From positions 248,001-312,000 of the forward strand of contig NZ_JAFEMW010000006.1 in assembly GCF_016892625.1 (NCBI RefSeq): a stretch of DNA of 64,000 nucleotides. The letters run 5' to 3'. How positions within the stretch are numbered: the stretch's first letter is position 1; the number at the start of each line of letters is the position of its first letter. The notes under the pieces were generated by a model that saw only the letters and a program-made list of their open reading frames with translations, had not been told where the DNA came from and searched no databases. Positions 26,434 to 35,610 of the stretch are shown one piece after another. Origin of the DNA: Brevibacterium sp. RIT 803 (GTDB lineage: Bacteria > Actinomycetota > Actinomycetes > Actinomycetales > Brevibacteriaceae). The translations under genes and the position numbers were made by a program.

Positions 26434-26799
26434 ATGGACAGTCGCAGGATAGGCACAATCGTTTCCGCGGACCTGACAGTCCCCGAGGCCGGCCCACTTC
26501 GTGACTTCTACACAGATGTGATCGGATGGACTGTCGAAGAGTGGGATATGGAGGGCTACTCCGACTACTTCCTCAAGACTGCAGACGGTGCCGACTATGT
26601 TGGCGGTATATGCCACCGGCGCGGCGCAAATGCACCGCTTCCGCCAGTCTGGCTCGTCTACATCAACGTCGCCGATGTCGCAGTCAGCGCGGAACGATGC
26701 ACTGCTCTGGGCGGCAAGGTTCTTGTTCACAATGATCAGTTCGCGGTGATCGAGGACCCGGCCGGAAGTATCCTCGCCATCACACACGTAGACAGCTGA
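26434..26799 (+). CDS. VOC (glyoxalase/bleomycin-resistance fold) protein
   Basis: A 121-residue single-domain protein with paired beta-alpha-beta-beta-beta modules: ADLTVPEAGPLRDFYTDVIGWTVEEW at the start and FAVIEDPAGSILAITHVDS at the end. VOC proteins include dioxygenases, lyases and drug-binding proteins; the ligand cannot be predicted. Confidence 0.82.
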   Translation: MDSRRIGTIVSADLTVPEAGPLRDFYTDVIGWTVEEWDMEGYSDYFLKTADGADYVGGICHRRGANAPLPPVWLVYINVADVAVSAERCTALGGKVLVHNDQFAVIEDPAGSILAITHVDS

Positions 26800-27014
26800 T
26801 GCTCACTCGTGTGACTCACGCGGATTGAATTTCTGCCTGACGGGATCAGCCTGTATCGTTGAGAGAGTATCTTCATCAAAGGCGTGTGTCTCGCTGAGGT
26901 CGGGTGAAGATGCCATCAGGCTCGATATCATCGATGTGTTTCCCCGCGGAGATGAGTATGTCGGTCAGGTGTGCCCTCACGACCATGTTCCACTAACACG
27001 AAAGAGTGTTGAAA
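26800..27014 (+). promoter_or_regulatory. rpsT upstream region with possible promoter and long leader
   Basis: No convincing gene lies in these 215 bp. A possible promoter TTTCTG-N18-TATCGT near 26828-26860 would give a 5' leader of about 150 nt before the TTG start. Ribosomal protein S20 mRNAs often use long or structured leaders for autoregulation; that is an analogy only. Confidence 0.3.
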
Positions 27015-27275
27015 TTGGCTAATATCAAGTCACAGATCAAGCGGATTGAAACCAATGAGAAGGCTCGCCAGCGCAACAAAGCTGTGCGGTCCGAGGTTCG
27101 GTCACATATCCGTGTCGTCCGCGAGAACATTGCTGCCGGCAACAAGGACGAAGCACAGCAGGCTTATGCTGTTGCCGCCCGTAAGCTCGACAAGGCTGTT
27201 TCGAAGGGTGTTCTGCACAAGAACAACGCTGCGAACCGCAAGTCGCGCATGGCCACGCAGATCAACGCTCTCTGA
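27015..27275 (+). CDS. rpsT: 30S ribosomal protein S20
   Basis: The 86-residue protein starts [22 protein letters not shown] and ends [11 protein letters not shown], normal for S20, which binds 16S rRNA in the body of the 30S subunit. The start giving this standard N-terminus is TTG; a GTG nine bases upstream would add three residues. GAAAGAG lies eight bases before the TTG. E. coli rpsT also uses UUG. It is convergent with holA, separated by a terminator. Confidence 0.96.
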   Translation: MANIKSQIKRIETNEKARQRNKAVRSEVRSHIRVVRENIAAGNKDEAQQAYAVAARKLDKAVSKGVLHKNNAANRKSRMATQINAL

Positions 27276-27299
27276 GTCGATCACTGAGGCTATAGCTTC

Positions 27300-27331
27300 G
27301 AGGGGCCCGATCCGTTTGGATCGGGCCCCTC
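27300..27331. terminator. Terminator between rpsT and holA
   Basis: Perfect 14-bp stem GAGGGGCCCGATCC and its complement with loop GTTT, between convergent genes. Confidence 0.9.
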
Positions 27332-27362
27332 ATCTATTCACCATTCAGAGTCTGTTCTCCGC

Positions 27363-28346
27363 TCAGCGCTGACGAGCCAGCCGGCAGACTTCGGAGACGA
27401 ACCATTCGACCGCATACACCGGGTCACGGCCTCCGCCTTTGACGGCTTCATCGGCTTCGGCTGCCGCGATCAATGACTGCCCCAAGGCGACTTCGTTCCA
27501 CCGGCGCACCTCGCGCCGGGCGCGGTCGACCTGCCAGGGAGCCATCTTCAGCTCCGAGGCGAGCTCGCCGCTCGATCCCGAGAATCCCTGGACCTTGGCC
27601 ATCGACCGCAGTTTCATCGCGACCGCGGCTACCAGGGGCACCGGATCGGATCCGGTCGACAATGCGTGGCGCAGGAGGCTCAGCGCGCTCTTCGCATCGC
27701 CTCCGACTGCGGCGTCGGCGACTTTGAAGCCGGTGGCCTCCACTCGACCGCCGTAGTACTGGTCGACGATCTGCGAGGTGATGATTCCGCCGGTATCCTC
27801 GATGAGCTGGTCGACCCCGGCATTGAGTTCGGACAGGTCGGCCCCGAGTGCAGACATGAGCGCGGCCATCCCCGATTCGTCGATCTGCCTCTTTGCAGCC
27901 TTGAATCGTCCTTGGGCGAATTTGGCGCGGTCGCTCTCGTTCTTCAGCGGAGCCGCATCGACCCGGGGGAATCCGTTCGCCTCGATCTTCTTGACCAATT
28001 TGGCGCCTCGGTTGCCGCCTCCGTGAAGAAGCAGGACGACGGCATCGTCATTGGGTTCATCGAGGTAGGCGAGCGCGTCTGCCAAGAATGCCTCCGAACA
28101 CTTCTCGACGCTGTCGACGACGATGAGCTTGGAGGAGGAGAACAATGAGGGAGAGGCAGCCATGAGCAGCTCTCCGCCCTGGTATCCGGCGGCGTCGAAC
28201 TCGATCTCCTCAGGGTCGGACTTCCGCGCGGCAGCGACGATCCGATCCTTGGCCATGCGGATGAGCACCGGCTCGTTTCCGGAGATCATCACTACGGGCG
28301 CGGGCTTCGCGGAACTCCACGGGATCAGGGTCTTCTTCACTGCCAT
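27363..28346 (-). CDS. holA: DNA polymerase III subunit delta
   Basis: A 327-residue clamp-loader subunit that opens the beta clamp. It has the HolA architecture: N-terminal GNEPVLIRMAKDRI, central SKLIVVDSVEKCSEAFLADAL, and a C-terminal collar with ALSLLRHALSTGSDPVPLVAAVAMKLR. It follows comEC by 64 bp, the usual actinobacterial order. Confidence 0.95.
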   Translation of the reverse strand: MAVKKTLIPWSSAKPAPVVMISGNEPVLIRMAKDRIVAAARKSDPEEIEFDAAGYQGGELLMAASPSLFSSSKLIVVDSVEKCSEAFLADALAYLDEPNDDAVVLLLHGGGNRGAKLVKKIEANGFPRVDAAPLKNESDRAKFAQGRFKAAKRQIDESGMAALMSALGADLSELNAGVDQLIEDTGGIITSQIVDQYYGGRVEATGFKVADAAVGGDAKSALSLLRHALSTGSDPVPLVAAVAMKLRSMAKVQGFSGSSGELASELKMAPWQVDRARREVRRWNEVALGQSLIAAAEADEAVKGGGRDPVYAVEWFVSEVCRLARQR

Positions 28347-28410
28347 GCGCCAAGCCTATCGTTAGCCACGGACTCGATGCGCGGCAGTGGCCGGAGCCTA
28401 CGCGTGGGAA

Positions 28411-30711
28411 TCACTGTCCATCACCGCCACAGCTTCGCCCCGTGCTGTACGCAGCGTTCGCATAGACGGCGATGGTGCCGCAGAGGTCGGTGCGCAGAAC
28501 AGGGACGGGGCCGAAGGCTCGTTGGGCTCGTGGGGTGGGATGGCCGTAGCTGTTCTCCCCCACTGAGATCGCTCCGAGGCGAGCGCCTGCAGCGGTGAAG
28601 AAGTCCTCGGACAGGTCGGAGGAGCCATGATGGGGTGCGATGAGCACGTCGACGGGTTCGAGATTCTGGGCGACGATGAACTGTTCGTCCTCTCCGATGT
28701 CGCCAGGGACCAGGTAGCTCAGTCCCTTCTGTTCGACCCTGAGGACCAGTGAGTCCTCATTGCGCACTTCGGTCCCCTCTGCCCCCGCGGTCTCTCGCGC
28801 AGGTGGCCAGAGCACCTCGATCTGAGCCCCACCGGCGTCGAACGTGCGTCCACGCGCTGTCGGGACCACCTCGGCTCCGGTGTCCTCGACAATACTGTGC
28901 ATCTCCTCTCCCCCGTAGGCGTTGGTGGACACCCACAGGCGGTGCAGGGTCCGCGACCAGGTGGTTCCGGCATACCCGGCGCTGTGATCGGCGTCGAAGT
29001 GGGAGATGACGAGATCGAACTCCTCGATCCCGCCCTCGTCGAGACACACATCGACGGGCTTCGGGTCCTTGCCTGTGTCGATGACGAGGCCACGGCCCTC
29101 GCCGAGGTTGATCAGCGTTGCCGAGCCCTGCCCGACATCGCAGATCATCACCAACCAATCGTGTGCCGGTGGCTTCGTCCGACCGACCACGATGATCAGT
29201 GCGGTCAGGCAGATGCAGAGGACGACGACCGGGACTCCCCACAGCTTCCTGCGCACCAGCAGCCAGGACCCTGCACCCAGCACGATGAGGAGTCCGAGCG
29301 CGGCCAGTGTCCCCCACGGCGGTTCGGGCCAGTCGAGGGCAGCTCCGGGCAGCCCAGCACAGATCCTGGCCACCGCGACGATCCACCATGCGCACAGAGA
29401 GCCGAGCCAGGCGGGAATCTGAGCACACCACATCAGTCCGGGGACTCCGATGAGACCGAGCCCCCCGCACACCAGCGATAGGAACCCGAGGACGGTGGCG
29501 GGCAGGACTGCGGGCGCGGCCAGGGCGTTCGCCGCCACCGACCACAGCCCTATCCGGGGGTCGATGGCCACGAGGACCGGGGTGCAGGCCAGTTGGGCGA
29601 CCAGGGGCACGATGAGGGCACTGAGGACGACGGCGGGGACCATCGACAGGCGCAGGCTCAGTCGCCGCAGACAGATCGGAACGACGAACATGATTGCGGC
29701 GGTCGAGACGACGGAGAGCACGAAGCCTACCGAGGTCGCCAGCACAGGGACAACGGTGAGCAGGATGCACACGGTCGAGCTCATCACCGCCACTGGTGAG
29801 ATCCCTCCCCCACGAAGGAAGACGAAGGCGACCGCGATCGCCATACCCGCGGCACGGATGGCGCTGGGTTCGAATCCGACCACGAACACATACCCCATGC
29901 AGGTGAGTACCCCGACACCGACGCGAGTCCGAGGACCGGCCCCGCACAGTCCGGCCAGCAGTCCGGCACCGAGGCTGACAATCGTGACATTGCTGCCTGA
30001 AACAGCCGAAATGTGAGTCAGGGACACCACACGCATATCGTCTTCCATCCGGGAATCCTGAGGCTCGGTGTCACCGACCACACGGCCCGGCAGCAGTGCA
30101 CCGCCGCTGTGTCCTGAGGCCAGGGAATCAGTCCGCAGCTGCATGCGCAGGTCACCTCGCCACTGCCACAGCCTGTTCGGTGTGCGCAGGACCGTCGCAT
30201 CATCGCTGCTGATGCGGATGTCGTCGAGAGCCTCCGTGCGCATGGTCACGTGCGATCCTTCAGCTGGAGCGGAAGGGCTGAGCACCTCGGTGAAGCCTCC
30301 CGAGGTGAGCACCGTCAACCGAGACCACCCCGAAGGCCCTGGTTGGCTGTGGCCGACCACGATGCCCTCCACATCGGTGACTTCTTCAGTTCCGCGGCCG
30401 GCACCGAGCATCGTGGTCTGAACCGTGAAGAGACACGCGAACACAATGAGGAGCACGCCAAGGTGGTGGTGTCTGCGCAGGCAGAGGAAGCCGAGACCCA
30501 CGAGGAACCCAGCGGCGAGGAGCGCCCATGGCCCTGGGGCCACCAGCGCGGTGATCCACAGGCCCAGCGCGCAGATAAGCAGTCGAACGGATCCTGGCCA
30601 GACCGTCGCAACCGAGCGAGCCCGGCGGAGGCCTGCTCTCACACGATCTCTCACCCACTGAGCCTTCGACCAGTTCGCGCGCTCGTGCCGGGCCCTATCC
30701 GACCGAGACAC
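28411..30711 (-). CDS. comEC: ComEC/Rec2-family DNA-translocation channel
   Basis: A 766-residue membrane protein with several N-terminal helices, a DUF4131-like segment, the multi-helix Competence domain (THISAVSGSNVTIV) and a C-terminal metallo-beta-lactamase domain with SHFDADHSAGYAG. In competent bacteria ComEC carries single-stranded DNA across the membrane. The GTG start (VSRSDRARHE) overlaps the end of comEA by 17 bp. A start 45 bp farther upstream would overlap comEA more and is less likely. Competence has not been shown for most actinobacteria that keep this operon. Confidence 0.92.
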   Translation of the reverse strand: MSRSDRARHERANWSKAQWVRDRVRAGLRRARSVATVWPGSVRLLICALGLWITALVAPGPWALLAAGFLVGLGFLCLRRHHHLGVLLIVFACLFTVQTTMLGAGRGTEEVTDVEGIVVGHSQPGPSGWSRLTVLTSGGFTEVLSPSAPAEGSHVTMRTEALDDIRISSDDATVLRTPNRLWQWRGDLRMQLRTDSLASGHSGGALLPGRVVGDTEPQDSRMEDDMRVVSLTHISAVSGSNVTIVSLGAGLLAGLCGAGPRTRVGVGVLTCMGYVFVVGFEPSAIRAAGMAIAVAFVFLRGGGISPVAVMSSTVCILLTVVPVLATSVGFVLSVVSTAAIMFVVPICLRRLSLRLSMVPAVVLSALIVPLVAQLACTPVLVAIDPRIGLWSVAANALAAPAVLPATVLGFLSLVCGGLGLIGVPGLMWCAQIPAWLGSLCAWWIVAVARICAGLPGAALDWPEPPWGTLAALGLLIVLGAGSWLLVRRKLWGVPVVVLCICLTALIIVVGRTKPPAHDWLVMICDVGQGSATLINLGEGRGLVIDTGKDPKPVDVCLDEGGIEEFDLVISHFDADHSAGYAGTTWSRTLHRLWVSTNAYGGEEMHSIVEDTGAEVVPTARGRTFDAGGAQIEVLWPPARETAGAEGTEVRNEDSLVLRVEQKGLSYLVPGDIGEDEQFIVAQNLEPVDVLIAPHHGSSDLSEDFFTAAGARLGAISVGENSYGHPTPRAQRAFGPVPVLRTDLCGTIAVYANAAYSTGRSCGGDGQ

Positions 30712-31585
30712 GATCTTTGAGGCTCTCGAATGTCTTGGGTCCGATCCCCTGGACAAGCAGCAGATCTTCGATGCTGGTGAAGGGCTGTTCTTCGCGGTGG
30801 GCGATGATCGCCTCCGCCGTCACCGGTCCGACTCCTGGCAGCGTCTCCAGAGTCGTGAGATCAGCCGTGTTGAGATCCACCTGTGCCCCCTGCTCTGCGG
30901 CCCCACCGCCGGAGGCACCGACCGCGCTGTCTGCCCCACTGCCGGGAGCATCAGCTGCGCTGTCTCCCTCACTGCCGGTCCCTGTGTCCCCTGGCGCCTT
31001 CGATGCCCCACTGCCGGCATCGGCGCCTCCGGGATCTCGTTCCTCTCCGTGGGCGGGGATGTGGATCTGCTCGCCGTCGTGGAGGACGCGCGCGAGGTTG
31101 ATGGCCTCCGCATCCGCCTGGTCCTCCAGTCCACCTGCCTTCTCCACAGCGTCCTGGACTCGGGCTCCGGCGCTCAGGCTCACGACTGAGGGTCTGTTCA
31201 CCGCCCCGGTGACATGGACGACGACCGTGCCGGGATCGGCGCTCTGGGCGGCAGACGTGGCTGCGTCCGCAGCAGGTTGGTTCTGTTCTGGAGATGCGCC
31301 CGTCTTCGTCTCGGTCGAGGTCGCTTTCCTTCCGGAGGCCGAGCCCTCCTGGTCCCCACTGGCGGCATGCTGTGGGGCCGGGCGAAGAATGAGAAAGGCC
31401 ATGACGAGCACAGCCATGGTGGCGACCGTCAGCGCGACGAGGATCGGCAGACGCACCCGGCGAGGCTCGACCGGTTCCTCTTCGCCTTCGCTGTCGCTTC
31501 CGAAGACGTCTCCTGGGACCCATCCGCCGCGTTCGGCGCTGGAGTTGATGAGGCCTGCGAAGCGATCATCGGGAGAGACAGCCAT
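30695..31585 (-). CDS. comEA: ComEA-family DNA-binding protein
   Basis: A 296-residue protein: acidic cytoplasmic N-terminus, one membrane helix (LPILVALTVATMAVLVMAFL), a Ser/Thr/Ala-rich linker, an SLBB domain (VVVHVTGAVNRPSVVSL), a Gly/Ala/Ser/Asp-rich linker and a C-terminal helix-hairpin-helix pair (LNTADLTTLETLPGVGPVTA). It captures double-stranded DNA outside the membrane for ComEC. The first gene of comEA-comEC-holA. Confidence 0.95.
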   Translation of the reverse strand: MAVSPDDRFAGLINSSAERGGWVPGDVFGSDSEGEEEPVEPRRVRLPILVALTVATMAVLVMAFLILRPAPQHAASGDQEGSASGRKATSTETKTGASPEQNQPAADAATSAAQSADPGTVVVHVTGAVNRPSVVSLSAGARVQDAVEKAGGLEDQADAEAINLARVLHDGEQIHIPAHGEERDPGGADAGSGASKAPGDTGTGSEGDSAADAPGSGADSAVGASGGGAAEQGAQVDLNTADLTTLETLPGVGPVTAEAIIAHREEQPFTSIEDLLLVQGIGPKTFESLKDRVSVG

Positions 31586-31731
31586 GCCGACAAGCTAAGG
31601 GCAGGTGCTCCGATCGCACCAGGGCCGACATTCCGCCTGTGGAAACCATTCGCCGGTCCACACCTCAAACGCACATCAGTCGGCCCGTCGTCCACAGTTC
31701 AACGAACGTGAGTGGCCCTGCTGTGAGGAGA

Positions 31732-32607
31732 TCAGGGTCTGGTCTGGACGGTGATACCGATCGTGCCGGAGCCGACGTGGGCGGTGATGATGGTCGACAA
31801 GGTTCGAAACGTCGTCGGCAGACCGGCACCTTCGATCTTCTCGCGCAACATGACCACATCGGGGTGGGAGGGTTCACCGTCCGCGTGCTGGATCTCCACG
31901 TAGACGTCCTGCTCATCGGAGTCGATCTCTGTCGCGGCTTCGCCGGCCAGCGCAACCATGCGCTCCAGTGCTTTCGTCCGTGTCCGGACCCTGGCGACAG
32001 GAGCGACGACACCGGCGTTGAGTCCGAGCACCGGAACGATCTGCAGGGCCCGGCCCAGCAGTGAGGAGGCGGCGCCGATGCGACCACCTCGGCGCAGGTG
32101 CTCCAAGGTCTCAGGAGCGAATGCGGTTCGGGTCTCGCCCGCGCACCAGTCGGCGACTGTGCCGGCGATCGATGCCACGTCGTGTCCCTGCGAGATTCCG
32201 GCGGCCGCGATCGCCAGGGCACCGGCCAGTCCCGCCGAGGTGGTTCGGGAGTCGACGACATTGATCAGCGAATCTTCGTTCTGTGCTGCGGCCACGGCCG
32301 AGTCGCGGGTCCCCGAGAGATCTCCGGACATGGTCACTGTGATGATCGACTCGGCACCATGATCAAGCAACGTCGCATAGGCGTTCGCGAACTGGGCGGG
32401 TGTCGCCATGGACGTCGACACCTCGGCGCCTTCGTCCATCTTCCGGCACAGGTCTCCAGCGGCGAGCTCCCCGTCGGTGAAGGCGACCCCTCCGACGAGC
32501 ACCGTCAGGGGTACGACGGCGAAGAGATCACCGGTGATCTCACGCAGCGTGGCTTCCTCTGCATCGGACAGCTGGGCCGTCGAATCAGTGACCAGGCCGA
32601 TCCTCAT
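31732..32607 (-). CDS. DegV family fatty-acid-binding protein
   Basis: A 291-residue DegV-fold protein: LVTDSTAQLSDAE at the start, TSMATPAQFANAY, and ITVTMSGDLSGTRDSA, the pattern for binding a fatty acyl chain (FakB role in firmicutes). The start MRIGLVTD overlaps the ugd stop by ATGA, outranking a longer in-frame start at 32649. Whether a FakA kinase partner exists cannot be seen. Confidence 0.93.
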   Translation of the reverse strand: MRIGLVTDSTAQLSDAEEATLREITGDLFAVVPLTVLVGGVAFTDGELAAGDLCRKMDEGAEVSTSMATPAQFANAYATLLDHGAESIITVTMSGDLSGTRDSAVAAAQNEDSLINVVDSRTTSAGLAGALAIAAAGISQGHDVASIAGTVADWCAGETRTAFAPETLEHLRRGGRIGAASSLLGRALQIVPVLGLNAGVVAPVARVRTRTKALERMVALAGEAATEIDSDEQDVYVEIQHADGEPSHPDVVMLREKIEGAGLPTTFRTLSTIITAHVGSGTIGITVQTRP

Positions 32608-33911
32608 GGACGGCCCAGAGCCCGATACGTCCATCCAGCCGAGCGCCACACCTGCGGTGTCAGCACATTCCTGCCATCGACGAGGACTTTGCCCGCCACC
32701 AGCGAGGCCGTGGCGACGGGATCAAGATCCCGATACTCCTGCCATTCCGTCAGCAGCAGCACCGCATCGGCACCAGCCAACGCCTGAGAGGCATCGGCCA
32801 CATAGTTCAGCTCGGGAAACGATCGTGCGGCATTGTCGATGGCCTGCGGATCAGTCACCGTAACCACACCGCCCTGTGTCGCGATCAGCCGCGCCACCGC
32901 CAGAGCAGGAGAATCCCTGACATCGTCGCTGTTGGGTTTGAACGCGGCACCGAGGACCGTGATCTTCTTCCCGATGAACGAGCCGTCCAAAGTATCCCGG
33001 GCAATGTCGACCATGCGCACACGCCGACGCATGTTGATCGAATCGATCTCACGCAGGAACGCCACTGCCTGATCAGCACCCAACTCACCGGCACGCGCCA
33101 TGAACGCACGGATGTCCTTGGGCAGACACCCACCGCCGAAGCCGAGTCCGGCATTGAGGAACTTCCTCCCGATACGATCGTCCATCCCGATCGCATCCGC
33201 CAGCTGAGTCACGTCCGCGCCCGAGGCTTCGCACAGCTCAGCCATCGCATTGATGAACGAGATCTTCGTGGCCAAGAACGAGTTCGCAGCGGTCTTGACC
33301 AGCTCGGCCGTGGCGAAGTCGGTGACCATTCGTGGGGTCTGGTCCGCCAGCATCGTCGCATACACCTCGTCGAGAACTGCTGTAGCCCGCTCACCGGCCT
33401 CATCCTCAGCAACGCCGTAGACCAGACGATTCGGGTGCAGTGTGTCCTCAACGGCATGGCCCTCGCGCAGGAACTCCGGATTCCACATCATCGACGCACC
33501 TGTGGGAGCCAGCACAGCGGCCAGACGCTCAGCAGTGCCAACAGGAACCGTGGACTTACCCACAACCACCGACGACGAAGTCAGATGGGGAACCAGCGAA
33601 TCCACGGCGGCATCGACATACGTGATGTCGGCTGCGAACTCCCCAGGCTTCTGCGGAGTCCCGACACACACGAAATGGATCGCAGAATCTGCGACACGCG
33701 AGACGTCGGTGGTGAACTCGAGACTGCCGAGATTCTGACCTTTCACCAGCAATTCACTCAGGCCCGGTTCGAAGAACGGCGGCCGACCAGAGGTCAGCGC
33801 CGCAATCTTGTCTGCGTCGACGTCGACGCCGACGACCTCGTGTCCCAGTGATGCCATAGCCGCCGCATGCACAGCGCCCAAGTATCCGCACCCGATGACT
33901 GAAATCTTCAA
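32604..33911 (-). CDS. ugd: UDP-glucose 6-dehydrogenase
   Basis: A 435-residue enzyme oxidising UDP-glucose to UDP-glucuronate for cell-surface polysaccharide. Features: Rossmann GCGYLGAVHAAAMASLG, FCV GTPQKPG segment, catalytic cysteine in GGGCLPKDIRAF, and C-terminal UDP-binding domain with AFKPNSDDVRDSPAL. It is co-transcribed with degV (4-bp overlap); other surface-polysaccharide genes are not present here. Confidence 0.95.
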   Translation of the reverse strand: MKISVIGCGYLGAVHAAAMASLGHEVVGVDVDADKIAALTSGRPPFFEPGLSELLVKGQNLGSLEFTTDVSRVADSAIHFVCVGTPQKPGEFAADITYVDAAVDSLVPHLTSSSVVVGKSTVPVGTAERLAAVLAPTGASMMWNPEFLREGHAVEDTLHPNRLVYGVAEDEAGERATAVLDEVYATMLADQTPRMVTDFATAELVKTAANSFLATKISFINAMAELCEASGADVTQLADAIGMDDRIGRKFLNAGLGFGGGCLPKDIRAFMARAGELGADQAVAFLREIDSINMRRRVRMVDIARDTLDGSFIGKKITVLGAAFKPNSDDVRDSPALAVARLIATQGGVVTVTDPQAIDNAARSFPELNYVADASQALAGADAVLLLTEWQEYRDLDPVATASLVAGKVLVDGRNVLTPQVWRSAGWTYRALGRP

Positions 33912-34005
33912 CCCGTGTTCTCCCTGCTACGTCCCGGCGTTTCAGCCACACTATATGCCACTAGGTTCCACGATATCTGCAGGTTGAAACAGTACCCTTG
34001 GAATT

Positions 34006-34701
34006 GTGAAGCGTTTCTTTGATTTCCTGACCAACTCACCAGCAGCCGTGACATTCGCGGTGCTCAGCGTTCTGGGCATCGTGGTCTTCGCTGTGCCCGG
34101 ACTGCATCCGATCGCCTGGATCCTCGGCCTTGTTCTGTGCCTGGGCGTCATCGGCGCCCTGCTCATGTTCCATGGCGAGTGGAGGCGGGCACAGACGCAG
34201 ATCGATTCCCTGCGCCAGCTGCTGAGCACCGAGCGCGGGCGCCTCGACACGCTGGGGCTGACCCCCGTCGACGAAGAGGTCACTGCGCTGCCCGACGAAG
34301 AGCGAGCACAGCGGATCCTGGACCTGCTCCCGGATTCTGCCGGTCTGGTGCAGTCGCTGCGTCTTGACGCGACCTACGGGTCGCTCGAAGTCGACGAACT
34401 CGAGCCGCTGCACACGTTCAGGCAGGAATTCTCGAAGTCCAGCTTCGACAATTCGCGCTCGCACACCGCGTTCATGAATCTCTATCGCGCGGCCGAGGCT
34501 CTCTCGATCTGGGTCAACGAAGAGACGCGGCCGCTGGCTGACGATCAGACGAAGCGGGAGATCCGTCCAGGTGACACCCGCAAGGGTGGCTGGAGAGAGT
34601 ACACAGAAGCACGCGGCCGCGGCGAAATCTTGGGTGACAGGTTCGTCTCCGCTCGGTGGGAATTCAACCAGACAGCCTTGGAACTCGGACTCGTCGCCTG
34701 A
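34006..34701 (+). CDS. Membrane protein of unknown function
   Basis: I do not recognise this 231-residue protein. Two hydrophobic helices (residues 13-35 and 38-60) anchor the N-terminus, followed by a heptad-like stretch (HGEWRRAQTQIDSLRQLLSTERGRLDTL) and a soluble domain of about 150 residues rich in aromatic and charged residues (NSRSHTAFMNLYRAAEALSIWVNEET). GTG start, 7 bp after a TACCCT -10 element and with no RBS, so likely leaderless. Divergent from ugd, convergent with nadE. Confidence 0.75.
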   Translation: MKRFFDFLTNSPAAVTFAVLSVLGIVVFAVPGLHPIAWILGLVLCLGVIGALLMFHGEWRRAQTQIDSLRQLLSTERGRLDTLGLTPVDEEVTALPDEERAQRILDLLPDSAGLVQSLRLDATYGSLEVDELEPLHTFRQEFSKSSFDNSRSHTAFMNLYRAAEALSIWVNEETRPLADDQTKREIRPGDTRKGGWREYTEARGRGEILGDRFVSARWEFNQTALELGLVA

Positions 34702-34715
34702 GCCGAATCAGCGGC

Positions 34716-34759
34716 GCCGAGTCAGTGGCGGATCCACGCCGAGTCAGTGGCGGATCCAC
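34716..34759. repeat. 22-bp perfect tandem duplication overlapping the end of nadE
   Basis: Two adjacent copies of GCCGAGTCAGTGGCGGATCCAC. The right copy contains the last codons and stop of nadE (WIRH-stop). A partial degenerate copy (GCCGAATCAGCGGC) precedes them. Looks like local duplication of the gene end. Confidence 0.85.
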
Positions 34760-35577
34760 CACGAATCGGTCGGTGTCACCGGAGTCCGACGCTTGTGCTC
34801 GGTGGCACGGTACTTCTCGATGATTCTCGCAGCCGCCGACTTCTCGATGTCTCTGCCCTCGAGGAAATCGTCGATCTGGTCATAGCTGAGCCCCAGTGAC
34901 GACTCATCAGTCTGGCCCGGTTCGTCATCGAGCAGGTCCGCCGTCGGCGCCTTTCGCGCAAGGTGCTCGGGGGCGCCGAGGTGGTCAAGCAGTGCTCGAC
35001 CCTGCCGCTTGTTCAGTCCGGCCAGCGGCACCACATCGGCACCGCCGTCGCCGAATTTGGTGAAGAAGCCTGTGAGCGCCTCGGCAGCGTGATCGGTGCC
35101 TGCGACGAGGAGCCGCTTCTCACCTGCCAGCTCGAACTGAGCGACCATCCGCATCCGTGCTTTGACGTTGCCCTTGCCGAAGTCGGAGATGGACTCTCCG
35201 GTGGCATTCTCATATTCAGCCGCCGCTGCATCTGTCGCCGAACCGATATTGATGACGACTTCGTGGTCGGCGCGGATGAATCCCATTGCATCCTGAGCGT
35301 CGCTCTCATCGGCCTGAACGTGATGCGGCAGGCGGATCGCCCAGAATTCCGCTCTCGCTCCCCGCCGACGCAGCTCCTCGACCGCCAGTTGGCACAGGCG
35401 TCCGGCCAGGGTCGAATCCTGGCCGCCGCTGATGCCCAAGGTCAGGCCTCTGACGCCGGTTGTCAGGATGTAGTCGCCGAGGAATTCGACACGCCGAGCG
35501 ACCTCCGTTGCCGGATCGATTGTCGGCCTCACACCCAGTGTGTGCCGGATCTCGTCCCGTGTAGCTTCCAATGACAT
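34744..35577 (-). CDS. nadE: Ammonia-dependent NAD+ synthetase
   Basis: A 277-residue amidotransferase-less NadE that converts nicotinate adenine dinucleotide to NAD+ with ammonia and ATP. Motifs: [14 protein letters not shown] (ATP pyrophosphatase loop), [22 protein letters not shown] and the [12 protein letters not shown] region. Single-domain length rules out the glutamine-dependent form. It follows leuS by 33 bp and is probably co-transcribed with it. Confidence 0.95.
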   Translation of the reverse strand: MSLEATRDEIRHTLGVRPTIDPATEVARRVEFLGDYILTTGVRGLTLGISGGQDSTLAGRLCQLAVEELRRRGARAEFWAIRLPHHVQADESDAQDAMGFIRADHEVVINIGSATDAAAAEYENATGESISDFGKGNVKARMRMVAQFELAGEKRLLVAGTDHAAEALTGFFTKFGDGGADVVPLAGLNKRQGRALLDHLGAPEHLARKAPTADLLDDEPGQTDESSLGLSYDQIDDFLEGRDIEKSAAARIIEKYRATEHKRRTPVTPTDSWWIRH

Positions 35578-35610
35578 ATGTTTCCAACCCTTCCGGGCAG
35601 ACGCCGACGC

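Noticed and set aside
28411..31585. Evidence for natural competence from comEA-comEC
   Set aside because: This pair is retained in many actinobacteria without known competence, and no pilus or DNA-processing genes are in the window.
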